Below are positions 1 to 9,473 of a stretch of 64,000 nucleotides of DNA, piece after piece (the first letter of the stretch is position 1; every line of letters starts with the position of its first letter). The notes under the pieces are model-generated. The model did no database searches and had not been told where the DNA came from. It saw only the letters and a list, made by a program, of their open reading frames with translations. A program made the position numbers and the translations under genes. The DNA is from Acinetobacter kyonggiensis (GTDB taxonomy: Bacteria > Pseudomonadota > Gammaproteobacteria > Pseudomonadales > Moraxellaceae), in NCBI RefSeq assembly GCF_900107285.1, contig NZ_FNPK01000003.1, positions 124,001 to 188,000 on the forward strand, written 5' to 3'.

Positions 1-1061
1 CGCACAGTCACCTGTTGCCCCGGATTAATGTAATAGTTCAAATCAACCAGTTTTGTTTCTTTATTAATTTCAGGAACCATATTTACTTCAGCATAGTAAT
101 AACCTGCATTACCATACTTACGAAGTAAAAGTTGTTTGACTGCATTTACTTTTTCTTGAGAATAAGTCTCGCCATCTTTATAAATTTTTAGGGCTTTTAA
201 TTCTTCTGGCTTATAAAGTGCATCGCCTAAAAACTTAGTTTCACCAAACTTAAATTGCTCACCTTCTTCTACAGCAACTTCAACAAAAATATTCTTTTTA
301 TCTTCACTCAAGTTCAAATTTGAATTGGTAATATTAAAATTGATATAACCTTTATTTAAATATAATGCGCGTAAAGCCTCTAGGCTGGCTGCCATTTTTT
401 CTCGTGCATAGCGGTCGTTACGCGTAACAATTGAACTCCAACCACTCTCTTTTACAGCAAAGGCCTGCTTAATTTCGCTTTCTTGAAAAACAGTATTACC
501 AATAATATTGATATCAACAACTTTAGCGGCTTTACCTTCCACAAAATCAACGGTTAAATCGACACGATTATTCGGTCTAGCCGTGGTAACAACTTTAACA
601 TCAGCATCATAACGACCTTGCTGCATATACTGCTGTTCAAGTTCGGTCTCAATGGTTTGCAGGGCAGATTTTTTCAAAACCTCACCTTCTGCAATACCCA
701 TTTTTTTCAGCCCTTCTTCTAGCGCTTCTTTAGGTATGAGCTTATTACCTTTAAACTCAACTTTTGAAATGAGTGGGCGTTCAACCACTGTAAAAATGAG
801 CGCATCCGCTTCTTGAGATGCTTTAATATCATCAAACAAGCCCGTGGCATATAAAGCACGAATCGCATTTGCAATGGTTGTATCATTGACACGATCACCA
901 GCATTGACAGACAACATCCCATAGACATTGGTTGGCGTTAAACGAACAAGCCCGTTAATTTTTATATCGCGGACAATGAATTCATCTGCTGCATATACTT
1001 GTTGTACTGCTGCCATTGCACTGATGAGTGCCAAAGGCATAAATAAATGTGTGTGCTGCAT
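1..1061 (-). CDS. bamA: Outer-membrane protein assembly factor BamA (3' end outside window)
   Basis: BamA is the outer-membrane beta-barrel that inserts other barrel proteins, with periplasmic POTRA domains that receive substrates and bind the Bam lipoproteins. I translated the minus strand from the ATG at 1059-1061. A signal peptide ends near VYA/ADE (about residue 24), followed by POTRA-type sequence such as FIVRDIKINGLVRL and later VEFKGNKLIPKEALEEGL. About 353 codons are present, covering the signal and most of the POTRA region; the C-terminal barrel lies beyond position 1. It follows rseP on the same strand, the usual order in the pyrH-to-bamA envelope cluster. The call is secure; only the truncation at the window edge limits it. 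Confidence 0.95.
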   Translation of the reverse strand, partial: MQHTHLFMPLALISAMAAVQQVYAADEFIVRDIKINGLVRLTPTNVYGMLSVNAGDRVNDTTIANAIRALYATGLFDDIKASQEADALIFTVVERPLISKVEFKGNKLIPKEALEEGLKKMGIAEGEVLKKSALQTIETELEQQYMQQGRYDADVKVVTTARPNNRVDLTVDFVEGKAAKVVDINIIGNTVFQESEIKQAFAVKESGWSSIVTRNDRYAREKMAASLEALRALYLNKGYINFNITNSNLNLSEDKKNIFVEVAVEEGEQFKFGETKFLGDALYKPEELKALKIYKDGETYSQEKVNAVKQLLLRKYGNAGYYYAEVNMVPEINKETKLVDLNYYINPGQQVTV

Positions 1062-1102
1062 GCCTGTCTTTTCCGATGTTAATTTATTTCGTATCCACGT
1101 TC

Positions 1103-2458
1103 TTATAAACGCATGAAGTCATTGAATAATGCAAGGAGCATCATACTCCCAAGCAGTACCATACCAATTTTCAAACCAACCAATTGTATTTGTTCAGAAA
1201 CAGGTTTACCACGGATCAGCTCAATAAAATAGTAAACTAAATGTCCACCATCAAGCATGGGTATAGGCAATAAATTTAAAATTCCTAAACTTACACTCAT
1301 TAAAGCCATGAATGAGATAAAGGTCTGCCAACCCATTTCTGCACTCTGTCCTGCAACCTTAGCAATCGTAATAGGCCCAGATAAATTATCCAAACCAATT
1401 AAACCACGGACCATTTTGACAATCGAGTTCAAAATCATACCTGATATTTGACCCGTTTTATCAACCGCCATGACAAAAGCTTCAGTTGGACTATATTGAA
1501 TCGTTTGTTTGTATTCTGCAGGTATAGTTATTTTTCCGGGTATACTTTGTACACCAAGCACACCAGAAACATTCCCCATATTATCACGCTTCGCTTGTGG
1601 CATGATTTGCAAATGTACCAATTGATTTTGACGCAACACATCAATTTTCAATAATTTTTCCGGTGCAGCCTGAACAGTTTGAACGACATCAAACCAATCA
1701 TTCATTTTCACACCATCAATCGCAATAATTTTATCGCCTTCTTTCATCCCTTGACGAATGGCAGCACCATCTGCGCTCAGTTTAGTAGCAATAGCAGCAA
1801 TAGGTGGACGATATGGCATAAAGCCAAGACTATCTAATGCAGACTGACTTTGATCCTTTAAAAAGTTTTGAATCGGCAATTTAAACGTTTGTATTTGACC
1901 ATTACGATCAGCTTGAACTTCGATTGAACCTGTTTCACCGACCCGATCCACCAACGCAAAATTTAACTTTTCCCACGTTGTGACTGGCGTACCATCCACT
2001 GCCGTAATTTTATCACCAACATTCAGTTGAACTGTGGCAGCGGGTGTATTCGGTAACACTTTACCAACACGAGTATTGAGTTGCTCTTGAGATGGTAAAA
2101 ATAAAATCCAAAATAAAACCACAGCAAAAGCCAAATTAATCAGCGGCCCCGCAGCGACAATTGCGATTCTCTTCCAAGGATGTTGTCGATTAAATGCCTT
2201 CGGCAAATCTTCTTCTGCAACATTACCTTCGCGTTCATCCAACATTTTGACATAGCCACCAAATGGTAATGCCGAAAGCTGATATTGAATGCCAGACTTT
2301 TTAGATGTCCACTTCAATAAAGTTGGACCAAAACCAATCGAATAGACTAAAACTTTGACACCGAGTTTACGTGCAACAATATAATGTCCAAACTCATGAA
2401 TCGCAATCAGCGGCCCGAGCAGAAAGATTGCAGCCACAATAATAAACAAGGCACTCAT
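1103..2458 (-). CDS. rseP: Site-2 zinc metalloprotease RseP
   Basis: RseP is an inner-membrane intramembrane protease that cleaves anti-sigma factors and leftover signal peptides. The 451-residue product has the zinc motif HEFGH at residues 21-25 in the first membrane helix and a second active-site motif LDGGH near residue 402 in a C-terminal helix. Two PDZ-like segments lie between them (around residues 115-210 and 215-300). Length matches the family. It starts 3 bases after the dxr stop, so translation is probably coupled, and bamA begins 42 bases downstream. No unusual residue was seen. Confidence 0.97.
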   Translation of the reverse strand: MSALFIIVAAIFLLGPLIAIHEFGHYIVARKLGVKVLVYSIGFGPTLLKWTSKKSGIQYQLSALPFGGYVKMLDEREGNVAEEDLPKAFNRQHPWKRIAIVAAGPLINLAFAVVLFWILFLPSQEQLNTRVGKVLPNTPAATVQLNVGDKITAVDGTPVTTWEKLNFALVDRVGETGSIEVQADRNGQIQTFKLPIQNFLKDQSQSALDSLGFMPYRPPIAAIATKLSADGAAIRQGMKEGDKIIAIDGVKMNDWFDVVQTVQAAPEKLLKIDVLRQNQLVHLQIMPQAKRDNMGNVSGVLGVQSIPGKITIPAEYKQTIQYSPTEAFVMAVDKTGQISGMILNSIVKMVRGLIGLDNLSGPITIAKVAGQSAEMGWQTFISFMALMSVSLGILNLLPIPMLDGGHLVYYFIELIRGKPVSEQIQLVGLKIGMVLLGSMMLLALFNDFMRL

Positions 2459-2461
2459 GTT

Positions 2462-3658
2462 TTAACTTCCATTATTGATGACAATTTGCTGTGCAATAGA
2501 ACGAGCCACTCGATCTGCTTGCAAAATAAGCTCTATCGATTCCGCAGCACTATTTTCCACTTGATTCAAAGTCTGTTCGACCACTTGAGGGATTTCAGTA
2601 AAAGCAATCGCTTGATTCAAGAATGCTGCAACTGCAACTTCATTCGCTGCATTTAAAATGGCAGGAGCCAATCCACCACTTTGCATAGCCTGTCGTGCCA
2701 GTTTTAATGCAGGGAAACGCGTTGTATCAGGTTCTTGAAAATCCAACTGATGATTCATAAATAGATCAAGTGCAGGCACATGGGTCTGAATACGCTCAGG
2801 CCATGCAAGTGCATGCGCAATTGGCGTACACATATCAGGATTACCCATTTGTGCCAAAGTTGAACCATCCACGTACTGAACCATAGAGTGAATAATACTC
2901 TGCGGATGAACCACCACTGTTACAAACTGTTCTGAAATTGCAAACAGATGACAAGCTTCTATCAGCTCCAAACCTTTATTCATTAAGGTGGCAGAATCAA
3001 CAGAAATTTTTTGCCCCATAGACCAATTCGGATGCTTACAGGCCTGTGCAGGCGTTACATTTTGTAATTGTTCAAGACTATGGTTAAGAAATGGACCACC
3101 AGAAGCGGTCAGTAAAATTCGCGATACACCCTGCTTCGGCTGTCCATTGCGCTCCGCCTGAAAATACCCATCAGGCAAACATTGGAAAATAGCATTATGT
3201 TCAGAATCAACAGGAAGCAATTGGGCATTGTAATCAAGTGCAGCTTGCATCATGAGATCGCCAGACATCACCAATGCTTCTTTATTTGCAAGCAAGACAC
3301 GCTTACCCGCCTTAACGGCAGCAAGTGTTGGCAATAAGCCCGCAGCACCTACAATAGCAGCCATAACCACATCAACATCTGGATGTTCAGCAACAGCAAT
3401 TAAGCCAGCCTCACCTATCAGAATTTCAATATGATTCAAATCTTGTTTTTGGAACTGCTGTTGTAGTTCGGCAACTTTATTTGCTGGAACCACCACAATT
3501 TTCGGTCGATACTGTTTGCATATTTCAACAAGTTCTAAAATTCGACTATGTGCCGTGACTGCAAATACAGAATACTTTTCAGGATGCTGCTGCAAAATTT
3601 TTAAGGTGCTTTGACCAATGGAACCCGTTACACCCAATATACAAACAGATTGCGACAT
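2462..3658 (-). CDS. dxr: 1-deoxy-D-xylulose 5-phosphate reductoisomerase
   Basis: Dxr converts DXP to MEP using NADPH, the first committed step of non-mevalonate isoprenoid synthesis. The N-terminus has the nucleotide-binding glycine motif [11 protein letters not shown] (about residues 9-19). Metal-ligand residues D151 and E153 lie in DSEHN, and the region [12 protein letters not shown] carries the later catalytic acid. At 398 residues it has normal length. The start codon directly abuts the cdsA stop, so this is one operon. The product feeds undecaprenyl diphosphate synthesis by UppS, two genes upstream. Confidence 0.97.
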   Translation of the reverse strand: MSQSVCILGVTGSIGQSTLKILQQHPEKYSVFAVTAHSRILELVEICKQYRPKIVVVPANKVAELQQQFQKQDLNHIEILIGEAGLIAVAEHPDVDVVMAAIVGAAGLLPTLAAVKAGKRVLLANKEALVMSGDLMMQAALDYNAQLLPVDSEHNAIFQCLPDGYFQAERNGQPKQGVSRILLTASGGPFLNHSLEQLQNVTPAQACKHPNWSMGQKISVDSATLMNKGLELIEACHLFAISEQFVTVVVHPQSIIHSMVQYVDGSTLAQMGNPDMCTPIAHALAWPERIQTHVPALDLFMNHQLDFQEPDTTRFPALKLARQAMQSGGLAPAILNAANEVAVAAFLNQAIAFTEIPQVVEQTLNQVENSAAESIELILQADRVARSIAQQIVINNGS

Positions 3659-4483
3659 CTATAAATTTACACCAATAAGTTTTAAAACATACATGCCAGC
3701 AGCAAAAATTGGAGCCGCAGCAAGCAATGAATCAATACGATCGAGCACACCACCATGTCCTGGTAGAATACGACCTGAATCTTTAATTCCTGCACGACGT
3801 TTGATCATAGATTCAAACAAATCACCTAAAACAGAACTAAATACCGTGACTACAGATAAAATCAAAAACAGAATATGTTGAGCAATGGTTAAGTCTAAAT
3901 AAAGAACTTCTACAGCAGCAACAATCAGCATTGCAGTAAAAACACCCCCATATAAACCTTCAACCGATTTATTTGGACTCACATCTGGTGCAAGTTTTTT
4001 CTTTCCTAATTTACGTCCGACAAAATAAGCACCACTGTCTGCCCCCCATACCAATAAAAATAGGTACATGAGCCACCATGGTGAACTATGCCATACAGAG
4101 AAAATTGCGGTAACCGCAGCAGAAATTAAAACAAACCCAATAATCTTTAAGCTTGGATTGTACCATCCATCATAATCTGGATACGATTTAACCCAAAAGA
4201 TGCTTAAAATCCAACATAAAATAGAAGCCGCCCAAAGCAATAAAGCAATATCATTAAAATATAATGCCAAAGTTGCTAAAGCCGCAGTTGCAATACCATA
4301 AACCCAAGCTAGGAGTTTCACAGAATTTTTATTTTTTCTTGGCATAAGCTTAAACCACTCATACCCTGCAACCCCTGCTGCAACAATCATCAGCATAAAC
4401 ATTGGATACTGAGACTGTGTAGCAAACATACAACTGAGTACGACTGCTACCAATACCAATGCGGTTATAATCCGCTCTAACAT
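3659..4483 (-). CDS. cdsA: Phosphatidate cytidylyltransferase
   Basis: CdsA makes CDP-diacylglycerol from phosphatidic acid and CTP at the inner membrane, the precursor of all bacterial phospholipids. The 274-residue protein is almost entirely hydrophobic with about eight membrane segments. It ends with the CDP-alcohol signature: MIKRRAGIKDSGRILPGHGG followed by DRID (about residues 225-255). It lies between uppS and dxr with almost no spacing, as in the pseudomonad arrangement of this cluster. The assignment rests on the signature and gene order. Confidence 0.96.
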   Translation of the reverse strand: MLERIITALVLVAVVLSCMFATQSQYPMFMLMIVAAGVAGYEWFKLMPRKNKNSVKLLAWVYGIATAALATLALYFNDIALLLWAASILCWILSIFWVKSYPDYDGWYNPSLKIIGFVLISAAVTAIFSVWHSSPWWLMYLFLLVWGADSGAYFVGRKLGKKKLAPDVSPNKSVEGLYGGVFTAMLIVAAVEVLYLDLTIAQHILFLILSVVTVFSSVLGDLFESMIKRRAGIKDSGRILPGHGGVLDRIDSLLAAAPIFAAGMYVLKLIGVNL

Positions 4484-4493
4484 GTATTAATTC

Positions 4494-5240
4494 TCAATTT
4501 TTCTCTTGTTGGATTTGCTCTGAAGTTTTCCCAAAACGACGTTCGCGCCCAGCAAAAACTGCTAACGCATCATCGAATTCCTCAACAGTAAACTCAGGCC
4601 ATAAGGTTTGGGTAAAATACAGTTCAGCATATGCTGCCTGCCAAAGTAAAAAATTCGACAAACGAAAATCACCACCTGTACGAATCAATAGATCGACAGC
4701 TGGCAAATCCGCCATACTGACATGTTGTCCAAACAACTCAACATTTATATCTTCAATAGCGATTTTTTTTACCACAGCATCCGCTGCAATTTGCTTTGCA
4801 GCCTGCGCCATATCCCACATACCACCATAACTGATCGCAATGGTCAACGTCATGCTGTCGAACTTAGCAGTCCTTTGTTCAGCTTGCAACATTAACTCAC
4901 GTAAATGTGAAGATAAACGAGAACGATCACCAATAAAACGTAAAGCAATATTAAATTTTTCCATTCGAGGCAATTGCTCTAGGATTGTTTCTTCTAACAA
5001 TACCATGAGTAAATCCACCTCAAATTGGGGACGATTCCAATTTTCGCTAGAGAATGCGAAAACAGTTAACGCTTGAATTTGATTTTTTCTACAGTGTTCA
5101 ACAATCGGATCGAGGACATTTTTACCTTCACGGTGTCCATCACCTTTTTGCATTTGCATCTTTTTAGCAAAACGATTGTTGCCATCCATGATGATGGCAA
5201 CATGTTTTGGAAGAAGCAAGCTATCTTCTGATGCGGTCAT
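4494..5240 (-). CDS. uppS: Polyprenyl (undecaprenyl) diphosphate synthase
   Basis: UppS is the cytosolic cis-prenyltransferase that extends farnesyl diphosphate to C55 undecaprenyl diphosphate, the lipid carrier for peptidoglycan and O-antigen. The 248-residue protein has the catalytic MDG motif at residues 18-20 and the C-terminal substrate motif RTGGDFRLSNFLLWQ. The sequence after MDG reads NNRFA, where the family usually has NGRWA, and the C-terminal motif departs from the usual RTSGEQRISNF. The catalytic Asp19 is kept, so activity is expected. Six bases separate it from frr. Some related genomes label this gene ispU. Confidence 0.94.
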   Translation of the reverse strand: MTASEDSLLLPKHVAIIMDGNNRFAKKMQMQKGDGHREGKNVLDPIVEHCRKNQIQALTVFAFSSENWNRPQFEVDLLMVLLEETILEQLPRMEKFNIALRFIGDRSRLSSHLRELMLQAEQRTAKFDSMTLTIAISYGGMWDMAQAAKQIAADAVVKKIAIEDINVELFGQHVSMADLPAVDLLIRTGGDFRLSNFLLWQAAYAELYFTQTLWPEFTVEEFDDALAVFAGRERRFGKTSEQIQQEKN

Positions 5241-5246
5241 TAAATC

Positions 5247-5801
5247 TTAAACCTTCATCAATTCAGCTTCTTTCGCAGCCAAACGCTTTTCTACTTCAGC
5301 AACGAATTTATCGGTGATTTTTTGAATGTCGTCTGATGCACGGCGATCATCATCTTCAGAAATTTCTTTTTCTTTCAATAATGCTTTGATATCACCCAAT
5401 ACATCACGACGAATGTTACGAATCGCAACTTTGGCATTTTCAGCTTCAGTACGCGCAACTTTTTGCATATCACGACGCGTTTCTTCAGTCAGTGCAGCCA
5501 TTGGTACACGAATCGCATCCGCAGTAATTGGATTAAGACCCAAACCTGCTTCACGAATCGCTTTATCAATTGCAGATACCATTGAACGTTCAAATGGCTG
5601 TACCAACAATGTACGTGAATCTTCAAGACCAACGTTTGCCACTTGGTTCAGTGGAACATCAGAGCCATAGTAAGAAACCATCACACCATTTAAAATAGAT
5701 GGGTGCGCACGACCTGTACGAACTTTGGCAAAACCGTGCTCTAGAGACTCTAGAGTCTTATTCATACGGTCTTCGCTGTCTTTTTTAAGATCGTTAATCA
5801 T
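5247..5801 (-). CDS. frr: Ribosome recycling factor
   Basis: RRF splits the post-termination ribosome together with EF-G. The 184-residue product has the family features: N-terminal helix ([20 protein letters not shown]), central beta domain ([16 protein letters not shown]) and C-terminal coiled-coil helices rich in charged residues. Length is typical at 184-186 residues. It lies between pyrH (78 bases upstream) and uppS (6 bases downstream), the usual bacterial order. Confidence 0.97.
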   Translation of the reverse strand: MINDLKKDSEDRMNKTLESLEHGFAKVRTGRAHPSILNGVMVSYYGSDVPLNQVANVGLEDSRTLLVQPFERSMVSAIDKAIREAGLGLNPITADAIRVPMAALTEETRRDMQKVARTEAENAKVAIRNIRRDVLGDIKALLKEKEISEDDDRRASDDIQKITDKFVAEVEKRLAAKEAELMKV

Positions 5802-5879
5802 ATGATCTTCCTTACTTAATTCTAAGAGATGTAATTACTAAATAGCGTGTAGTATAAAGAGCTTTCAGGCTCACGTACA

Positions 5880-6608
5880 TTAATTCGTAACGTGTGTCCC
5901 TTCTTTTTCACCCATAACCACTGAAAGCAATGAGCCAGATTTGTTCATATCAAAGACTTGAAGTGGTACATTATGGTCGCGGCACAAGCAAATTGCGGTT
6001 AAATCCATAATACCTAATTTTTCATCAAGTACTTGATCGAAAGTTAACTTGTCATATTTCACAGCATCATCGTATTTACTTGGATCTTTATTATAAACGC
6101 CATCGACTTTGGTGGCTTTTAAGATCAAGTTCGCTTCGATTTCAATACCACGTAAGCAAGCTGCTGTATCTGTCGTAAAGAATGGATTACCTGTACCCGC
6201 AACAAATACGCACACTTCGCCTTGAGTTAAATGGCGAATCGCATCACGACTTGAATAAGATTCAACTACAGCACCAATCGGTAAAGCAGACATTAAACGC
6301 GTTTTAATGTTACGGCGCACCAAAGCATCACGCAAAGCCAAACCATTCATCACAGTCGCAAGCATACCCATTTGATCGCCTGTTACACGGCCAACCAAAC
6401 CATCTTTTTGCAATTGGCTACCACGGTATAAGTTACCACCACCAACCACGATACCCACTTGAACACCCAAACCAACTAAGTGTGCAATTGCTAAAGACAT
6501 TTGATCAAGCACTTGTGCATCAATCCCCATGTCTTTATTTCCAGCAAGCGCCTCACCAGAAAGTTTTAATAAAATACGTTCGTAACGGGGCTTTTTTGAG
6601 TCCAACAT
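5880..6608 (-). CDS. pyrH: UMP kinase
   Basis: PyrH is the hexameric bacterial UMP kinase that makes UDP from UMP for pyrimidine nucleotide synthesis. The 242-residue protein belongs to the amino-acid-kinase fold: [13 protein letters not shown] near residue 10, glycine-rich [10 protein letters not shown] near residue 55, and a [13 protein letters not shown] nucleotide-site motif near residue 140. It is the first gene of the frr-uppS-cdsA-dxr-rseP-bamA run; rpsB-tsf, which often lie upstream, are absent here and rimO precedes it instead. Confidence 0.97.
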   Translation of the reverse strand: MLDSKKPRYERILLKLSGEALAGNKDMGIDAQVLDQMSLAIAHLVGLGVQVGIVVGGGNLYRGSQLQKDGLVGRVTGDQMGMLATVMNGLALRDALVRRNIKTRLMSALPIGAVVESYSSRDAIRHLTQGEVCVFVAGTGNPFFTTDTAACLRGIEIEANLILKATKVDGVYNKDPSKYDDAVKYDKLTFDQVLDEKLGIMDLTAICLCRDHNVPLQVFDMNKSGSLLSVVMGEKEGTHVTN

Positions 6609-6657
6609 CTGGGAATCTCCGAATTTTCAAATATCTAAAACTTTATTCGCATCTTTT

Positions 6658-8001
6658 TTAAGCTGATTTGATCTGAATTAACTTGGCATATAAATCATAT
6701 TCATCTGCATCAGTAATTTCAACTTCGAGCAAATCACCCGATTTAATCAAGCTCTTATCAATATCTTCTACAAAAACATTACCATCAATTTCAGGCGCAT
6801 CTGCATAAGAACGTGCAATCGCTACTGGGAATTCTTCATCTAAATCATCAACCAGCACAGTCATGGTTTGACCAATACGTTTTTGTAGTTTCGCAGCAGA
6901 AATAGCCTGTTGAACTTCCATAAAACGCTCATAACGATCTTGCTTGATTTCTTCAGGCACATGATCTGGCAAATCATTTGCTGTCGCACCTTCTACAGGC
7001 GAATAGGTAAAGCAACCGACACGATCAAGCTGAGCTTCTTTCAACCATTCAAGCAATACTTGGAAATCTTCCTCAGTTTCACCTGGGAAACCCACCACAA
7101 ATGTTGAACGAATCACCAATTCTGGACATTTTTCACGCCACAATTTCAGACGTTCCAATGTGTTTTCACTATGAGCTGGTCGCTTCATCAATTTTAAGAT
7201 GCGCGGACTGGCGTGCTGAAAAGGAATATCTAAATATGGCAAAATTTTGCCTTGCGCCATTAAATCAATCACTGCATCCACATGTGGATATGGATAAACA
7301 TAATGTAAACGCACCCAGATACCAAGCTGACCTAAAGCTTCACACATATCATAGAATTTGGTTTTAACCGGCTGACCGTTCCAAAAATCTAATTTGTATT
7401 TGGTATCTAGACCATAAGCTGATGTATCTTGTGAAATCACTAAGACTTCTTGCACACCCGCTTTTTTCAGCGCTTGTGCTTCGCTTAACACTGAACCCAC
7501 AGGACGTGAAACCAAATCGCCACGCATACTTGGAATAATACAGAATGTACAACGATGGTTGCAGCCTTCTGATATTTTCAAATAAGCATAATGTTTTGGC
7601 GTTAAACGAATCCCTTGTTCAGGAACAAGGTCAATAAATGGGTTATGCTTAGGTGGTGCAGGCACATATTCATGCACAGCTTCCATCACATCTTGATACG
7701 CGGCAGCACCCGTTACTTTTAAAACACTTGGGTGCATTTGACGAATTTTTTCTTCATCTTTACCCAAACACCCTGTCACAATGACACGGCCATTTGCGCT
7801 AATGGCTTCGCCAATTGCGTCTAAAGACTCTTGTACTGCAGATTCAATAAAACCACAAGTATTAACAACAACCAAATCAGCACCATCATAATCCGATGCT
7901 ACATCATAACCTTCAGTCTTCAACTGAGTTAAAATTCGTTCAGAATCTACCAATGCCTTAGGACAACCTAAAGAAACGAAACCGACTTTGGGGGACTTCA
8001 T
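6658..8001 (-). CDS. rimO: Ribosomal protein S12 methylthiotransferase RimO
   Basis: RimO is a radical-SAM enzyme that adds a methylthio group to an aspartate of ribosomal protein S12. The domains are in standard order: an N-terminal UPF0004 domain ([13 protein letters not shown] at about residue 8), a radical-SAM motif CNHRCTFC with three cysteines near residue 150, and a C-terminal TRAM domain from about 380. I start at the ATG at 7999-8001, giving 447 residues, because a GGAG ribosome site lies 9 bases upstream. An in-frame GTG five codons earlier overlaps that site and is less likely. The gene is divergent from glnL. Confidence 0.95.
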   Translation of the reverse strand: MKSPKVGFVSLGCPKALVDSERILTQLKTEGYDVASDYDGADLVVVNTCGFIESAVQESLDAIGEAISANGRVIVTGCLGKDEEKIRQMHPSVLKVTGAAAYQDVMEAVHEYVPAPPKHNPFIDLVPEQGIRLTPKHYAYLKISEGCNHRCTFCIIPSMRGDLVSRPVGSVLSEAQALKKAGVQEVLVISQDTSAYGLDTKYKLDFWNGQPVKTKFYDMCEALGQLGIWVRLHYVYPYPHVDAVIDLMAQGKILPYLDIPFQHASPRILKLMKRPAHSENTLERLKLWREKCPELVIRSTFVVGFPGETEEDFQVLLEWLKEAQLDRVGCFTYSPVEGATANDLPDHVPEEIKQDRYERFMEVQQAISAAKLQKRIGQTMTVLVDDLDEEFPVAIARSYADAPEIDGNVFVEDIDKSLIKSGDLLEVEITDADEYDLYAKLIQIKSA

Positions 8002-8363
8002 GAATCTGCACTCCACTATAATGCGCGTATTGTATGTCTTTTCGAATCATAAAAACAGACAGAAAGCCGACTCTTTGTATAACGCACCAAAATACATCCA
8101 ATTTTTTAGCAAATATTTTATGCGCACCATTTTGGTTCACTAATAATTTTAATTGCTTTACTATGCTATGAGTTTCTGCAATCAAAGCACAAAAAAAAGC
8201 ACACTTTTATTGCGGCAATTTTTTTATTTAGACAAATACTTAAAGTTGGCGTGCATTTTGCTTTATTTCGACAACGTTTAATTCGTTGAATGTCCCAGAA
8301 TAGGGAGAAATGACAAGAAGTGCAGATGCCATTGCGCTATTTTAATACAGGATGCTTTCGCTA
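8002..8363. other. Divergent intergenic region rimO/glnL
   Basis: This 362-base region separates two divergent genes and has no convincing ORF. It must hold the rimO promoter on the left. On the right it contains a sigma-54-type promoter at 8247-8261. Between them it is AT-rich with no other clear motif. Confidence 0.6.
8247..8261 (+). promoter_or_regulatory. Sigma-54 (-24/-12) promoter for glnL-glnG
   Basis: The sequence TGGCGTGCATTTTGC has the GG and GC dinucleotides with the exact 10-base spacing of the RpoN consensus TGGCACG-N4-TTGC. Only two positions of the conserved parts differ. It points towards glnL, and the expected transcription start is near 8273, about 90 bases before the chosen start codon. 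I infer that NtrC activates its own operon; no NtrC site was searched for systematically. Confidence 0.6.
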
Positions 8364-9473
8364 ATGGATCAACCCGTCGCTATCGACTACCGCCTTTTAG
8401 TGGATAACTTAACTACAGCTATTTTGCTGGTCGATCGTCACCTTAATATTTTTTATTTAAATTCTTCTTGTGAATCATTATTTGACATTAGTTTGCTGCG
8501 CGCCTCGGGTCAACCTGTTTTAAATTTACTCCATATGCCCAATGATGAATTCAATACCCAAGAAGCATTATTAAATACATTCACCACAGGACAACCCTAT
8601 ACCCGTCGTGAAGCAACCATTAGTGTGAATTTTAAAGATATTCATGTGGATTATACTGTTTCACAAATTAACGCTCAAAAGCCGTATCATCCACTGCTCC
8701 TAATCGAACTCAATCCAATTGATCGGATGTTGAAAATTTCTAAAGAAGAAAACTTAATTCAACAACATCAAGTTGCAAGACAATTGATTCGCGGTGTAGC
8801 GCACGAAATTAAAAATCCTTTAGGTGGCATTCGTGGTGCAACACAACTCCTTGCGCGAAGCTTGAATGATCCACAATATGCAGAATTTACCGACATTATT
8901 ATTAGTGAAGTCGATCGCTTACGTAATCTGGCCGACACTATGCTTGGATCTCGCCAATTACCGAGTTATGAACTGGTTAATGTGCATGAACCTTTAGAAC
9001 GTGTTCGCTCTCTCATTACCAATCAAACCAAAAAGAAAATCAAAATCACCCGTGACTACGATTTGTCATTACCCGATGTGATGGCAGATCGCGATCAACT
9101 TATTCAAGTCATGCTTAATATCAGCGTCAATGCAGTACAAGCCATGATGGAAAATAAAGAATTCTTTGTTGATCACCAACCTGAACTTATTTTACGAACA
9201 CGTATTCAACGCCTTGTCACGATTAATGGTGTGTTAAAACGCTCTGCTATTCGCATCGACATTGAAGACAATGGCCCAGGTGTGCCAGAAGAAATTTTAG
9301 AATCCGTGTTTTACCCACTGGTCACAGGACGTGCTAAAGGCACGGGACTAGGGCTGAGCATTGCACAAAATATTATGCATCAACATAGCGGAATGATTGA
9401 ATGTCAGTCAGTTCCAGGAAAAACAGTATTTAGCTTATATTTACCTTGGGAGTCTAACCATGTCGCGAAATAA
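8364..9473 (+). CDS. glnL: Nitrogen regulation sensor histidine kinase NtrB
   Basis: GlnL (NtrB) phosphorylates NtrC when nitrogen is scarce and dephosphorylates it with PII when nitrogen is plentiful. It has no membrane segment. An N-terminal PAS domain (about residues 8-95) precedes a DHp domain with the H-box AHEIKNP, phospho-accepting His147. The C-terminal HATPase domain shows DNGPGVP and GTGLGLSIAQNI. I chose the ATG at 8364 because AGGA lies about 10 bases upstream; an ATG at 8352 is in frame but has no ribosome site. Its end overlaps glnG by 14 bases. Confidence 0.93.
   Translation: MDQPVAIDYRLLVDNLTTAILLVDRHLNIFYLNSSCESLFDISLLRASGQPVLNLLHMPNDEFNTQEALLNTFTTGQPYTRREATISVNFKDIHVDYTVSQINAQKPYHPLLLIELNPIDRMLKISKEENLIQQHQVARQLIRGVAHEIKNPLGGIRGATQLLARSLNDPQYAEFTDIIISEVDRLRNLADTMLGSRQLPSYELVNVHEPLERVRSLITNQTKKKIKITRDYDLSLPDVMADRDQLIQVMLNISVNAVQAMMENKEFFVDHQPELILRTRIQRLVTINGVLKRSAIRIDIEDNGPGVPEEILESVFYPLVTGRAKGTGLGLSIAQNIMHQHSGMIECQSVPGKTVFSLYLPWESNHVAK

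Noticed and set aside
719-1116. Short ORFs on both strands within and beside bamA (719-928 minus, 928-1116 plus)
   Set aside because: The minus-strand one is another frame of bamA, and the plus-strand one is antisense to its signal region; neither has a ribosome site or protein-like composition.
9397-9459. Longer NtrC start at 9397
   Set aside because: The extra 21 residues lie inside the end of glnL in another frame; the ATG at 9460 has a good ribosome site and gives the normal receiver domain start.
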